The position numbers and the translations under genes were made by a program. A stretch of DNA of 64,000 nt from Cenococcum geophilum 1.58 (taxonomy: Eukaryota > Ascomycota > Dothideomycetes > Gloniales > Gloniaceae), in NCBI GenBank assembly GCA_001692895.1, contig KV748198.1, positions 1,524,367 to 1,588,366 of the forward strand. Direction: 5' to 3'. Under the pieces are notes generated by a model. It was not told the origin of the DNA. It was given only the letters and a program-made list of their open reading frames with translations, and did no database searches. How positions within the stretch are numbered: position 1 is the first letter of the stretch; every line of letters starts with the position of its first letter. Below, in pieces: positions 55,081 to 64,000 of this stretch.

Positions 55081-56937
55081 AGGTTTATAGGAACTTAGTA
55101 ATAAAAAAATAGTTTTTTTTCTAACTAAGAGGGAAATAGATCTAAGTAGTTTAGCAACTACTCTTCTTAGGTCCCCCTTAGGTAACTCATTTTTTAGCAA
55201 TCCTTCTTTATTAATACTGCCTAACTTAATTTCCTCTAATACTCCTGTACCTTTTTTATAGCGTTTTTTAGATTTTATAGTGGTTCCTAGGTAGTCTTAT
55301 TATAGCCTATCCACTTAACCTTGTACTATATTTTATTATTAATGTCCTTATAACTAATAATCTTTAAAACTTACTATTTATCTTCCTCTTATCCTCTATA
55401 CGTGTCTACTTTATAAACTAGTAGCTTAATATTCCCGTATACTAGCTCTAGCATTGCAATATACTATATAGGGTAGATCTTTATCTTAGCTAGTAGGTTT
55501 AACTTAAATATAACTAGTAAAATCCTCTATATAATTTTAAAAGGTCCTAGTCTAATATAGTCCAATTTCTTACTTAGTTATTAACTCTTAAAATTTTTAT
55601 ATAGTAGCCATACTTTGTCCCCCTTCTTAAGATCTAGTCCCTTAGATCTCTTAGCGTTATAGTACTTTTTTATTCTTTCTTATACCTTTTTCGCTAATTC
55701 TATAAGGTCTATATAAAGATTTATTAACGTCTTTATCCTTTCTTTAGCTATGCTACTCGTTTTCTTCGCTTATTATAGTAATAATAATATTCTTAGCTTA
55801 TATCCATAATTTGCCTTAAATAGTAATATACCTATTCCTTTTTAAGGTGTTATATTATATGCAAACTATATAACTAGTAGTAGTAATACCCAATTATTCT
55901 GTGCATAATTAATATAATATTTTAAATACTACTCTAGTGTCTAATTTAATCTTTCCGTTTATCCGTCCGTCTGCGGATAATATATAGTAGAAGTTACTGC
56001 TCTAACTCCTTATTTTGCTAAGAATATCTCCTAGAATGCTATTATAAATCTTAAATCTCTATCTAATATAATTTTACTTAGTGCTCTATATCTTATAAAC
56101 ACTTCTTTAATATAGATTCTAGCAACATCTTCTGCTAAGATTTCTTCCATGTATGCTACAAAGTAGCCCTATTTAGTTAACTTATCCACTATTACTAGGA
56201 TTACATTATACTCTTATCTAGTAATAGAATCTCTTAACTTTAGTAACTTAATAATAAAGTCCTATAATATAACCTCTTATAGTCTTTCTGGTATTTTAAT
56301 AGGTTATAGCCCTCCGTATAGCTTATGCCTTATTAGTTTATTTCTTTAGCAATTTAAATACTCTTTTATTACTTTTCTGGCTATACTTTAGATTCCGTTA
56401 ATAATATACTCTTTCTAAAGTCTTAATACTAAGCCTATTACTCCATTGTGTCCTTAAGTTATTCCCTTATAGAAATCTTCCACGAAATACTCTACTATGC
56501 TCTTTAGGATATACTTCGCTTCTTAATTTTCGTATATATCCATCTATAGATCTTCTAGCTATGCTTTTAGAATTCTTTATACCTAAAAGCTCTCTAGTGT
56601 CTTATAGACTCTTTTTAGTTCGTTATTCTCTTAAGTTACTACTAGCTTAGGGTGATTATATCTAATTAATCCGTTCTTATCTCTGCGTAGTATTACTCCT
56701 AATAGTTTCTCGTTATTCTATAGTTTAGCCTTTCTGCTAAGTATATCTACTCTTACATTTTTAGTTCCTTTAGTATACTAAATCTTAAAATAGTATTCTG
56801 TAAGTATCTCTACCTATCTAACTTACCTCTAATTAAGTTCTTTTATTATTAGGAACCCTATTAGGTTCTTATAATCTATCTTAACTATAAATAGTTTCTC
56901 TATACCTTATAAGAATGCTCTCTATTTCTTAAGTATT
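55081..56937 (-). pseudogene. Gypsy chromovirus G1, minus copy: RNase H, integrase, chromodomain
   Basis: The reverse complement matches 6109-7500 and the end of 1-962: the chromodomain is at about 55,380-55,230, the integrase with the YYPQTDG block near 55,985-55,950, and RNase H above 56,600. Interrupted at 56,938 by gypsy G4, it resumes at 63,267/63,272. Many stops. Confidence 0.85.
56933..56937. repeat. Left 5-bp target duplication of gypsy G4
   Basis: GTATT, repeated at 63,267-63,271. Confidence 0.85.
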
Positions 56938-57130
56938 TATTACAGAACCCCACCGCAGAGGCCTCCATAGGAGAGCCCCGTGCTCTTGCGTACACCTCAC
57001 GTACAGCTTATATCAGCTACGCGTAGGTATATTACCTCCTTACGCCCTTAACCCTTACGATTGATCGCGTAACGTCTTATAGACTCCTCGAATACATACG
57101 CTCTATAGCCACTGCCCCCATTCTATAACA
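56938..57130 (+). repeat. 5' LTR of gypsy G4 (193 bp)
   Basis: Begins TATTACAGAACCC (TG changed to TA) and ends CTATAACA. It matches the 3' LTR (63,074-63,266), which has the same length. Confidence 0.9.
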
Positions 57131-57299
57131 TTACATTGCGCCTTTTTACCACTAACGCTTAGCCTATAACCAATTCTATGTCTCTATAATACTGTAGGCG
57201 CTGCTAAAAGCAGCGTATCTATAAATTACCTTACTTTATACTTCTAAGGAACCTATAATAGTAAGACGATATTCCTTACTAGCTACTATATTAAACCTA

Positions 57300-58860
57300 A
57301 AGAATAATTCAATACTTACACTTAACCTACAACGTCAATTAATCCCAAGAGAATTTGATTTATTAGCCCTAGCCTTAACCCTTAAGGAAATAGATACTAA
57401 TAATATCTTATCTTTTATTAACTATATAACTACAGATAAGTAAACGGAAGGGCTATTACCTATTAAAATTAAAATATAAGACACTGAGACGTTTGCAAAA
57501 ATAGTAGCACAAGACCCTAATAAATACTACTGCCTTTTATAGAACTACTACCTAAAGCTTATATAAGCTGAGATGCGTACTACCTAAAATCGTAATATTA
57601 TCTAAGACCTATAAGCTTATAAGGCGCTCGCTAATAACACACGTTAAAAAACTAAAGATAACCTCTACGTGTCTAAATATAACGTCTAACAGTTAAAGAA
57701 GAATAAGATTATACTAATTACTACAGTTACTAAAAAAGAAGGCATAATTAAATACCTATAATCTTAGCTTAATAAGTATATTTATAATAACGCTAAATAC
57801 CTCTTTACTATATATAACGCCACCTAAGTCTCTACGCCCCTAGCAACTTTACTTACTTAACGCTTAATAGAGGGTTAGCGCTAAGCAGCTTTACCTAACA
57901 GGAACCCCTACTAAAGCAGCAATAACAAAAGCTATAATAATTAGACCTAAATTGCTACTATAGGGTCTAATATATGCTACCTTAATCCCCTAGTCTTCTA
58001 AGGAAACTATAAGGAATACAGCTACTAGAAAATATAAATCCGTAAGAAACTAACTTAAAGCGCCTGCCTTTTTCCTATAGAAGACACTAAAATTAGCTAT
58101 ATTATCGGGCAAATAAAGGGTATGCTATTTAATAGACTTTTTGCCTAATAGGAGACTAATAGCCCCTAGAAGTGGTAGTCTTACTAAAAAGTCCTTAATA
58201 ATCTTAACCTAATATACCGTAACTATAACCTACTAGCCACTAACTAAGCTAAACTATATACCTTAAAGATAAGCTCTACTAAATTATTTAATAAGTTCTA
58301 TATTAAATTCTAAGAATATACTAGAGCCCTTACCTAAGACAATACTAAAGACTAAAAGGATCTCCTTAAAAAAGTTACTTATCGCCTTAGTTACGCAGCC
58401 GCTAGCTATAACTACAATAATATTTATAAAATAGTAGCAGCCCTATANAAGATTAAACGATAACTAAATTAGATTGCTACTACTAACCCTTACTTAAAGA
58501 CCTCTCTATAGAAGCCCTCTAGGCCTACTAAACCTATATATACTAAGCCACCGACGCCTACTACCTTAAGTACCACTAGAGCTAATATTAACCTCTCTAT
58601 ACTAACCTTTCCGTAAAAACTCCTAAATAGAGAGCGTAAGATACTCTAGAAACTAGGACGCTACTATAAATACTATTAAAAAGGCTATTATTATAATAAC
58701 CCAAACTACCTAATAGCTAGGTTTAGTATCTACCGCCTACTACCTAACCTAATGCCCTGAACACTAAATATATTACTATATACTACTACCATATAAAATA
58801 AAAATATAGTAATAGCAGTAGAATTAGATATAAAAGTAGAAAACGCTAAGTCCTAGCCCT
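57300..58860 (+). pseudogene. G4 gag
   Basis: Reads GNYKEYSYQKIQIRKKLT near 58,000-58,055, then a long helical capsid-like region. A zinc knuckle is visible only through its mutations: LGRYYKYY-stop-KGYYYNN at about 58,648-58,690, where each Tyr replaces Cys or His by G-to-A or C-to-T. Stops throughout. Confidence 0.7.
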
Positions 58861-59566
58861 AAGTTACGGGTTGGGACGCCCTAATAATAGAGTGATCTAT
58901 ATATCGGCCTACTTAATAAATAACTTAGTAAAGATAAACGGACGGAAATAGATAGTTTTACCTATAATAGGAACTACTACCATAAAATAATATAAAAGCC
59001 GTTTTATAATTAACTATAGAGCTACTAACTAATTTATAGATACCTAACTTATATATACTTATAACCTACCTACCTTACCCCTTACTAAAGCCCGCGCCCT
59101 ATAACTTACTAATGGTAGTTATACCGTATAGAAAATTACCTATATAGTATAACTCTACTTAGATATAAACGGGCACCAAAAAGAGCTTTAGGCCTATATT
59201 ATACCACTTACTAACTACCTTATTATCCTTAGAATAAGCTAGCTTAAATAATACAACCCCGCTATTAACTAGGAAAAGAAAGAAGTAACCTTTAACTCTA
59301 AATACTATAAAGAGACTTGCCTAGGACATAGCCTAGCCGCCTCTATTTACTCACTAAAATATTAACCTAAGAAACCCCTTATTACCCTACCTACGACTAA
59401 CTACCACTATATAAGTGCCGCGGCCTTCTACTATATAGCACGTAGGAAAGACTAAACCGTTACTGTAGCTTCCTAATTATAACTATATAAGCTTAATAAA
59501 GAATAGGACTACGTCCTTTATAGTAATAGGATAGATATAGTTAACCTTTTAAAAAATAATACCCCT

Positions 59567-61400
59567 ATGGAACTCTACGGACTTTTACCTTTAGACTTTA
59601 AAAAGTTTATAAAACTTAAAAAAGGACTTATTAACAAAGAACTCTATAAGCTCCTCCCTAAGAGGTACTATAACTTTATTAATATATACTCCCCCTATAT
59701 TAACCTAATAACTATACTATTAATATTAAATAAGGAAAAACGCTACCTTATAAGAGACCCTACTTAATATTAAAAGATAAACTTCTAGTTATAAGAAAGT
59801 ATATTAACAAGTACCTTAATAAAGGGTTTATTTGTCCTAGCATATTACTAGTAGCCGCCCCTATTCTTCTCGCTAAAAAGCTAAGAGGAGGTATTTAATT
59901 CTGCGTTAACTATAGAGGACTTAATGCTATTATAATTAAAAACTAATACCCAGTACCACTTATATAGAAGACCCTTAAGCGGCTTAGCTAAGCTAAAATC
60001 TATACTAAGCTTAATATTATCGCCGCCTTTAACTATTTTTAAATACGGAAAGGTAATAAATGGAAAACCGTATTTATATCGCGCTTTAGCCAATTTAAAT
60101 ATACCATTATGCCCTTTAGCGTATATAATGGCCCAGGTACCTTCTAAAGCTATATTAATAACGCCTTATAGGACTACCTTAATAACTTCTACTCTACGTA
60201 CCTAGACAACATACTTATTTATAGCGATAACCCTTTTAAGCATACTAAATACGTTTAGAAGGTCCTATAGCGCCTTAAGGACGTAGGACTTTATATTAAT
60301 TTAAAGAAATGCGAATTCTTAGTTATAGAAGTAAAATACCTTAAACTAATTATTACTACTAAGGGTGTCTATATAGACCTTAAGAAGGTATATATAATTA
60401 CTAAATAGCAAGCCCCTAACTATATTAAAGACGTATAAGCCTTCCTTAGTTTCGCTAACTTCTATTAAAAATTTATATACAACTTCTTAGGCGTAGTAGC
60501 ACTACTTATAGCAATAATACAAACAAAGGGCCTTTCTGTAAAAGGAAAAAAAAACATACCTACGCTTTACCTAGACGCCTAAATGCAAGAAGGCGTTCTA
60601 AAACCTTAAAAATGCCTTTACTAAAATACCTATCCTAGCTTACTTTATACTAGGATAATAACTTTATCTTAAAACTAACTTCTTAAACTACGTTAATGTA
60701 GGCGTCCTCTCCTAAATAGGTAACAACAGTCTCCTTTACTTAGTCGTATTCTACTCGTTTAAGCTTACACTATAAGAGTATAACTATAAGATCTATAATA
60801 AAGAACTCCTTATAATTATATAAGCGTTTAAAGAATTCTAACTAAAACTCTCCTTAGTAAAGCCTAATTAGCTAACTAAAGTCCTTACAGACTATTGTAA
60901 CCTTAAGTACTTTATAACTATAAAGTAGCTAAACTAACGCTAAGTATATTAAAATAAGTTCCTCTCTAGTTTTAACTTTAAAATTATATATAGACTAAAA
61001 GTATAAGGTACTAAACCTAATAGCCTAATACGCCACTCGCAAAACCTTCCTTAATCTAAAAATAATCCCTATAATTAGTTCTAATAACAGACAATTCTAA
61101 AAGTATAAAATTTAGCCCTAGGTATACTACCTATAATAGAGCCAACTATACCTCAGCTTTATACTATAGAACTAAAGTTACCTCCTAAAATTAATAAGCT
61201 TATTACTACGGTATATAACACCTCTGTTAACCTATTACTATATTAACTTATTACTACAAAAACCGCTAGCGCCTATATACTACCTACTAACCTTTAAAGC
61301 TTAGGCTAGATTAATATAGCAGCCTTAAAAGTAAAAGAAAACAGGCTCTATTACAGAGGTTACCTATTTATCCCTAACTTAGAAAATCTATAATGGTAAC
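59567..61400 (+). pseudogene. G4 protease-RT-RNase H region
   Basis: The 66-codon open piece at 59,567-59,767 (MELYGLLPLDFKKFIKLKKG) is the RT lead-in. The RT reads FCVNYRGLNAIIIKN (about 59,901-59,945) and STYLDNILIYSD (about 60,192-60,230; the YLDD box with D to N), then LNIKKC-type and FLSFANFY blocks. RNase H follows at 60,600-61,000. The minus-strand 70-codon frame at 59,881-60,093 is a shadow. Confidence 0.8.
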
Positions 61401-61549
61401 TAATCTAAATGGCCTATAACCTCTAATTAAGCGGCTACCTAAGTAGAGGAGAAACCTACGAGCTTTTTAGCCGATACTGCTTCTAGCTAATAATAATAGA
61501 CTTAGTTAAACGCTTTATAGGCACCTACTATAGTTATAAGCACACTAAG

Positions 61550-62480
61550 GCCTTTAATATAAAGTACTAAGGACTACTATACCCTTTACTAGTACCTATA
61601 TAATAATAGGCAGATATCGCTATAGATTTTATTATTAACCTACTACCCTATAAACGACATGGCCGTACCTATAAAAACATCCTTATAATAATATACTAAC
61701 TTATAAAAGAGCGCCACTACGTCCTAACTAAAGGCGTAGCTATTAGCAATATTACTAACGCCTTCCTTTACAAAGTTTACTAACTACATAGGTTACCTAA
61801 CTTAATTACATCCGACCGAGGTATATAATTTAACTCTAATATATAGAGACAAATCTACTAACGCCTTAGCATCTCTGTTAAGATATCTATATCCTTTTAT
61901 TATAAAACTACTAGGTAACTAGAAAACGCTAATACTAGTATAAAAGCGTACCTATAATAGGTAGTCAACTATAATTAAAATAACTAGGTAGATTACCTCC
62001 CACTAGGTAAATTTACAGTAAATAACTATGTCTTAACCACTATAGGACTTACCCCGTTCTTCGCAAATAAGGGTTATTACCCCTAATCCGGTATAAAGCC
62101 ACCAGAACCTATTAATAAGAAACTACTATATAGAAAACGCCTTAAAATACTACTTACTAACTAGTATATAGACTATATAAAAAATATACTCAACTACTAT
62201 AAGGGAGAAATGGCCTAGGCTTAAGTAAAGTAGGCCTACTTTGCTAACTACTATAGAACGCCACTACCGGAGATACGTGTTAGCGACTAGGTATAGCTAA
62301 ATATATATAATATCTCTATGCAAAGGCCTATAAAGTTACTTAATTATAAGAACCTTAGCCCCTATCTAATTAAACAAGTTATTAATAGGGGAGCTGCATA
62401 TAAGCTAGAACTCTTACCTACCCTAGCTACCCGTGGGATATAGCCTATATTTTATCTATAGCTACTATACCTCTATTAGC
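61550..62480 (+). pseudogene. G4 integrase
   Basis: Reads ADIAIDFIINLLPYKRHG (about 61,612-61,665), NILIIIY, LIKERHYVLTKGVA, LPNLITSDRG (about 61,796-61,826), then AYLQQVVNYNQNNQVDYLPL (about 61,950-62,010), and the GKY-like block LNYKNLSPYLIKQV (about 62,339-62,380). The DDE core order is intact but stops interrupt it. Confidence 0.8.
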
Positions 62481-62534
62481 TTAACCCCTTACTAGGGTAG
62501 ATATAGCCTAAACCCCTACTAGTATTAATCTAAG

Positions 62535-62730
62535 ATAAGAACGAAGATAAGAACTATAAGGAGTAGACCGTTAAACAAATTATTAACTCTAAATACTTTA
62601 GTAAAGGTAGAGGACGACGGCTTTACTACAGAGCTATATATATAGGATTTAATATAAATTAGCCAAAATAGTAACTATAAAAAGACTTTAAAAATACAAA
62701 GGACCTAATTAGTAACTTTTACTACGTAAA
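62535..62730 (+). pseudogene. G4 chromodomain
   Basis: Reads TVKQIINSKYFSKGRGRRLY then YRAIYIGFNIN, and DFKNTKDLISNFY. This is the pattern of a C-terminal retroelement chromodomain (bases for an aromatic cage, then a closing helix). It is expected to guide integration to modified chromatin. Confidence 0.65.
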
Positions 62731-63073
62731 CCTACAGAAACTAGGCCTAAGCAGAGATTTTATATCCAATCCTCTATAGAAGCCCTTATAGAGTTAAACC
62801 GTTATACATTACCACGTAAGGGCAAATTACTATTAGATTATAGTAAAGTGCGATTATATAACTAGAATATCATTAAGATATCTAAGAACTTTAACTAGCG
62901 GTTAAAGTTATCTAATTAGTCGGATTCTTAGATGCTAAGCCTTATTATATAACGTTATTTTAAACCTTTAGCAATACCCCCCTTTCTTCTTTTCTATACC
63001 TTAAGTATCCTTTCTATATATATATAGTAACCACAGCGTCGCCAAAGCTCCGCCTCTATAGGAGGGGGGGTAG

Positions 63074-63266
63074 TATTACAGAACCCTACTGTAGGGGCCT
63101 CCATAGGAGAGCCCCGTGCTCTTGCATATACCTTACGTATAGCTTATATCAGCTACGCGTAGGTATATTACCTCCTTACGCCCTTAACCCTTACAATTGA
63201 TCGCGTAACGTCTTATAGACTCCTTAAATACATACGCTATATAGCCACTACCCCCGTTTTATAATA
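63074..63266 (+). repeat. 3' LTR of gypsy G4 (193 bp)
   Basis: Begins TATTACAGAACCC directly after the polypurine tract and ends TATAATA. Same length as the 5' LTR. Confidence 0.9.
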
Positions 63267-63271
63267 GTATT
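63267..63271. repeat. Right 5-bp target duplication of gypsy G4
   Basis: GTATT, identical to 56,933-56,937. Confidence 0.85.
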
Positions 63272-64000
63272 ATAACTATACCTAACAACTCCTTATTATA
63301 GATATTATAGTTTAACTCTAGTAGTGTTATCTTCCGACTATAGTATACTACTAGATGCTATATATTCTTATACTTCTATAGTAAATATACTCCTAGTATA
63401 AAGTCTAATATATCTATTTTTATAACTATACCTAGTCCTAGTTAGTAGATTTTAAGAATTAGCTCCTAGGTAAATAACTTCTTTTACTTATCTCCCTATG
63501 CCTATAGTTCCTCTTTCTTTATAAGCCTAGTAAATGGTTTAATATTCTTTAACTACTATACTATAAACCTTCTATAGTAATTGCAAACCCCTAAAAAAAC
63601 CTTAACTGCGTTACATTCTCTAGTTCTTGCTAATTTACTATAGCTTTAATCTTCTTTAGGTCTATACTAATATAACCTAGTTTAATAATAAATTTAATAA
63701 AGTTAGTCTTCCTTATAAAGAACTTGTATTTCTTAATTACTACTAATATCTATTCTTTTTATAATATCTTTAAGACCTATTTAACGTGTTTCCCGTGTTC
63801 TTCCTTAGTTATTAAGTAGATAATAATATTGTTAAGGTATGTTATAATAAACCTATTAAGGTATTCTCCTAATATACTATTAATTTATTTCTAAAACATT
63901 ATTAGTGTATTTATTAATTCGAATTATATAACTAATAGCTTATATAGTCCTTCCTTTAACCTAAAAGCTACCTTTTATTTATTGCCTTCCTTAATTTTAA
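63272..64000 (-). pseudogene. Gypsy chromovirus G1, minus copy: RT end, continuing beyond the window
   Basis: The reverse complement matches about 1-600 of the window: the LFLGVCNYYRR-type block near 63,600-63,540, then the RT palm toward 64,000. It is the second half of the copy at 55,081-56,937. Confidence 0.85.

Larger units (their letters stand above)
56938..63266 (+). mobile_element. Complete-structure Ty3/gypsy chromovirus G4, RIP-inactivated
   Basis: 6,329 bp, with two 193-bp LTRs, a GTATT target duplication on both sides and a polypurine tract (AGGAGGGGGGG, 63,060-63,070) just before the 3' LTR. Gene order is gag, protease/RT/RNase H, integrase, chromodomain. It is nested in the minus-strand G1 copy, so it is younger than that copy, yet it is also RIPed. 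One ambiguous base at 58,447. Confidence 0.92.

Noticed and set aside
59881..60093. 70-codon minus-strand frame
   Set aside because: Antisense to the G4 reverse transcriptase.

Overview
The window looks like nuclear DNA of a filamentous ascomycete (Pezizomycotina). Three things support this: short introns of about 47-72 nt with GTRNGY donors and CTAAC-type branch points, a fungal Zn2Cys6 regulator, and transposons riddled with TAG/TAA stops where Gln (CAG) and Trp (TGG) codons are expected. That stop pattern, plus visible replacement of CpA/TpG by TpA, is the signature of repeat-induced point mutation (RIP). No dinucleotide index was calculated; this is a reading of the sequence.

Layout. 1-14,350: nested, RIP-dead retrotransposons. 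A plus-strand Ty3/gypsy chromovirus (family G1) is split by a complete Tad-like LINE (L1), with a 14-bp target duplication still visible. G1 ends in an LTR that lies inside a minus-strand gypsy (G2), followed by gypsy/LTR debris. 14,350-31,740: a gene island with normal CpA content. It carries a decayed FAD-linked oxidase, a Tc1/mariner-type MITE, an apparently intact GNAT acetyltransferase (-), a Zn2Cys6 transcription factor (+), a TauD/TfdA-like Fe(II)/2-oxoglutarate dioxygenase (-), and weaker gene-like stretches. 31,740-36,200: repeat debris with a short GC-rich, un-RIPed insert containing a large hairpin, a G1 LTR, a 130-bp duplication and a 12-bp minisatellite. 36,208-41,075: a tyrosine-recombinase (Ngaro/DIRS-type) retrotransposon with split direct repeats A1...B1-A2-B2. 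41,170-53,300: LINE fragments (L1 copies with target duplications, L2 in both orientations) and two large palindromes. 54,280-54,640: a second array of the same 12-bp minisatellite. 55,080-64,000: a minus-strand G1 split by a structurally complete 6.3-kb chromodomain gypsy (G4) with 193-bp LTRs and a GTATT target duplication.

The live genes sit close together. The GNAT and the regulator are divergent, sharing about 0.8 kb of upstream DNA. The regulator and the dioxygenase are convergent, about 0.28 kb apart. With the FAD oxidase pseudogene nearby this could be a small or eroding catabolic or secondary-metabolism cluster; that is inference from proximity only.

The most unusual item is the tyrosine-recombinase retroelement. 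Its domain order (zinc-finger gag, RT, RNase H, recombinase) and its A1/B1-A2-B2 termini can both be read directly despite RIP.
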